7,094 nt of DNA from JAILEN01 sp036723975. GTDB lineage: Bacteria; Bacillota; Clostridia; Lachnospirales; Lachnospiraceae. This document shows, one piece after another, positions 6,898 to 7,094 of the stretch; the first letter of the stretch is position 1; each line of letters opens with the position of its first letter. Both the position numbers and the translations under genes were made by a program. The stretch lies in NCBI GenBank assembly GCA_036723975.1, contig DAIMGJ010000031.1:1-7094 (forward strand), in the 5' to 3' direction. Below the pieces are notes generated by a model, which did no database searches, was not told where the DNA came from, and saw only the letters and a list, made by a program, of their open reading frames with translations.

Positions 6898-6924
6898 GAA
6901 TTTGTAACAGAGAATTTGTAACAG
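6898..6924 (+). repeat. tandem direct repeat, 13 bp x 2 with 14-bp period
   Basis: GAATTTGTAACAG occurs at 6898-6910 and again at 6912-6924, separated by one A. A small TGAAC-TGAAC tandem follows at 6929-6938. The pair lies 24-50 bp upstream of the plus-strand -35 box, where a regulator could bind, or next to the palindrome, where a recombinase or transposase could bind. The function is not known. Confidence 0.8.
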
Positions 6925-6947
6925 GACATGAACTGAACTCGGCAACG

Positions 6948-6976
6948 TTGAAAGAACTAAGGTTGTGTGGTACAAT
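6948..6976 (+). promoter_or_regulatory. promoter for the PIN-domain gene
   Basis: TTGAAA (6948-6953), a 17-nt spacer and TACAAT (6971-6976) are each 5 of 6 matches to the sigma-A consensus. Transcription should start near 6983, giving a leader of about 48 nt. The 8-bp palindrome CAACGTTG (6943-6950) overlaps the -35 box and could be an operator for autoregulation, which is usual in toxin-antitoxin loci. Confidence 0.72.
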
Positions 6977-7014
6977 TGGTCTGGATAGAAATGCTCATCA
7001 AAAAGGCGGCAGGG

Positions 7015-7021
7015 AAGGAGG
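7015..7021 (+). promoter_or_regulatory. ribosome binding site of the PIN-domain gene
   Basis: AAGGAGG lies 9 nt before the ATG at 7031 and supports this start. The surrounding stretch from 7003 to 7030 is notably richer in G than the rest of the window. Confidence 0.8.
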
Positions 7022-7030
7022 CGGGCAACG

Positions 7031-7094
7031 ATGGAAGAAAACCGAAAGATCAAAGTTTATTTGGATACTTCTGTGATTAGTTATCTGGATCAGC
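7031..7094 (+). CDS. PIN-domain protein (VapC-like), N-terminus only
   Basis: Only 21 codons are present before the window ends. They read MEENRKIKVYLDTSVISYLD: a first beta strand IKVYLDTS followed by a helix start. This is the canonical opening of PIN-domain ribonucleases, in which Asp12 would be the first metal-binding acidic residue. Such proteins are often VapC-type toxins, paired with a small antitoxin that blocks the nuclease site. No antitoxin gene fits into the 150 nt upstream, so a partner would have to be downstream, or the gene may be solitary. The gene has its own promoter and SD and runs opposite to the clpC group, which suggests separate acquisition. With so little of the protein visible, the family is probable and the toxin role is inference. 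Confidence 0.72.
   Translation, partial: MEENRKIKVYLDTSVISYLDQ

Noticed and set aside
6862..7053. Minus-strand 63-aa frame spanning the junction
   Set aside because: It is antisense to the promoter, SD and start of the PIN gene, has no SD, and contains no signal-peptide or domain pattern that would restore the truncated surface protein.
6991..7080. 29-codon plus-strand frame starting at 6991 as a possible antitoxin
   Set aside because: It has no SD, is very short, overlaps the PIN start out of frame, and its sequence simply translates the G-rich SD region.

Overview
The window reads as a piece of a low-GC Gram-positive genome, most likely a Clostridia member of the Lachnospiraceae type. The evidence is the 16S rRNA 5' end at the left edge, strong GGAGG-type ribosome binding sites, ClpC (not ClpA) gene content, and compact co-directional genes. 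The family call is inference from these few signals. The sequence starts inside a 16S rRNA gene and stops inside another gene, so it may be a contig bounded by repeats.

Nearly everything is on the minus strand and is read from right to left. In transcription order there is: (1) a membrane-anchored extracellular protein whose 5' end is missing (5786-6865); (2) clpC, the AAA+ unfoldase of the ClpCP protease (3340-5775); (3) a small conserved protein of unknown function (2917-3330); (4) an intrinsic terminator (2883-2909); (5) radA, a recombination and branch-migration ATPase (1513-2868); (6) a histidine-phosphatase superfamily enzyme (951-1502); (7) a GNAT acetyltransferase of the phosphinothricin-acetyltransferase type with a GTG start (427-948); (8) a consensus rRNA promoter with an AT-rich upstream element, a structured leader of about 270 nt, and the first bases of the 16S rRNA gene (1-353). 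The gaps between protein genes are 2 to 48 nt and SD sequences often overlap the preceding stop codon, so the cluster behaves as one or two operons for protein quality control and DNA repair, with the terminator dividing them.

The right end (about 6866-7094) is different. The minus-strand surface-protein frame meets a stop codon inside a 19-bp perfect palindrome. Next come a 13-bp direct repeat and a well-formed plus-strand promoter. This promoter drives a PIN-domain (VapC-like) gene that runs off the window. The layout suggests a rearrangement, mobile-element or genomic-island junction that removed the surface protein's signal peptide and the operon's original promoter. An assembly join is also possible.

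Two starts were moved downstream on ribosome-binding-site evidence: radA to 2868 and clpC to 5775. No clearly novel multi-gene system is visible. The most unusual signals are the palindrome/repeat junction at 6864-6924 and the terminator just ahead of radA.
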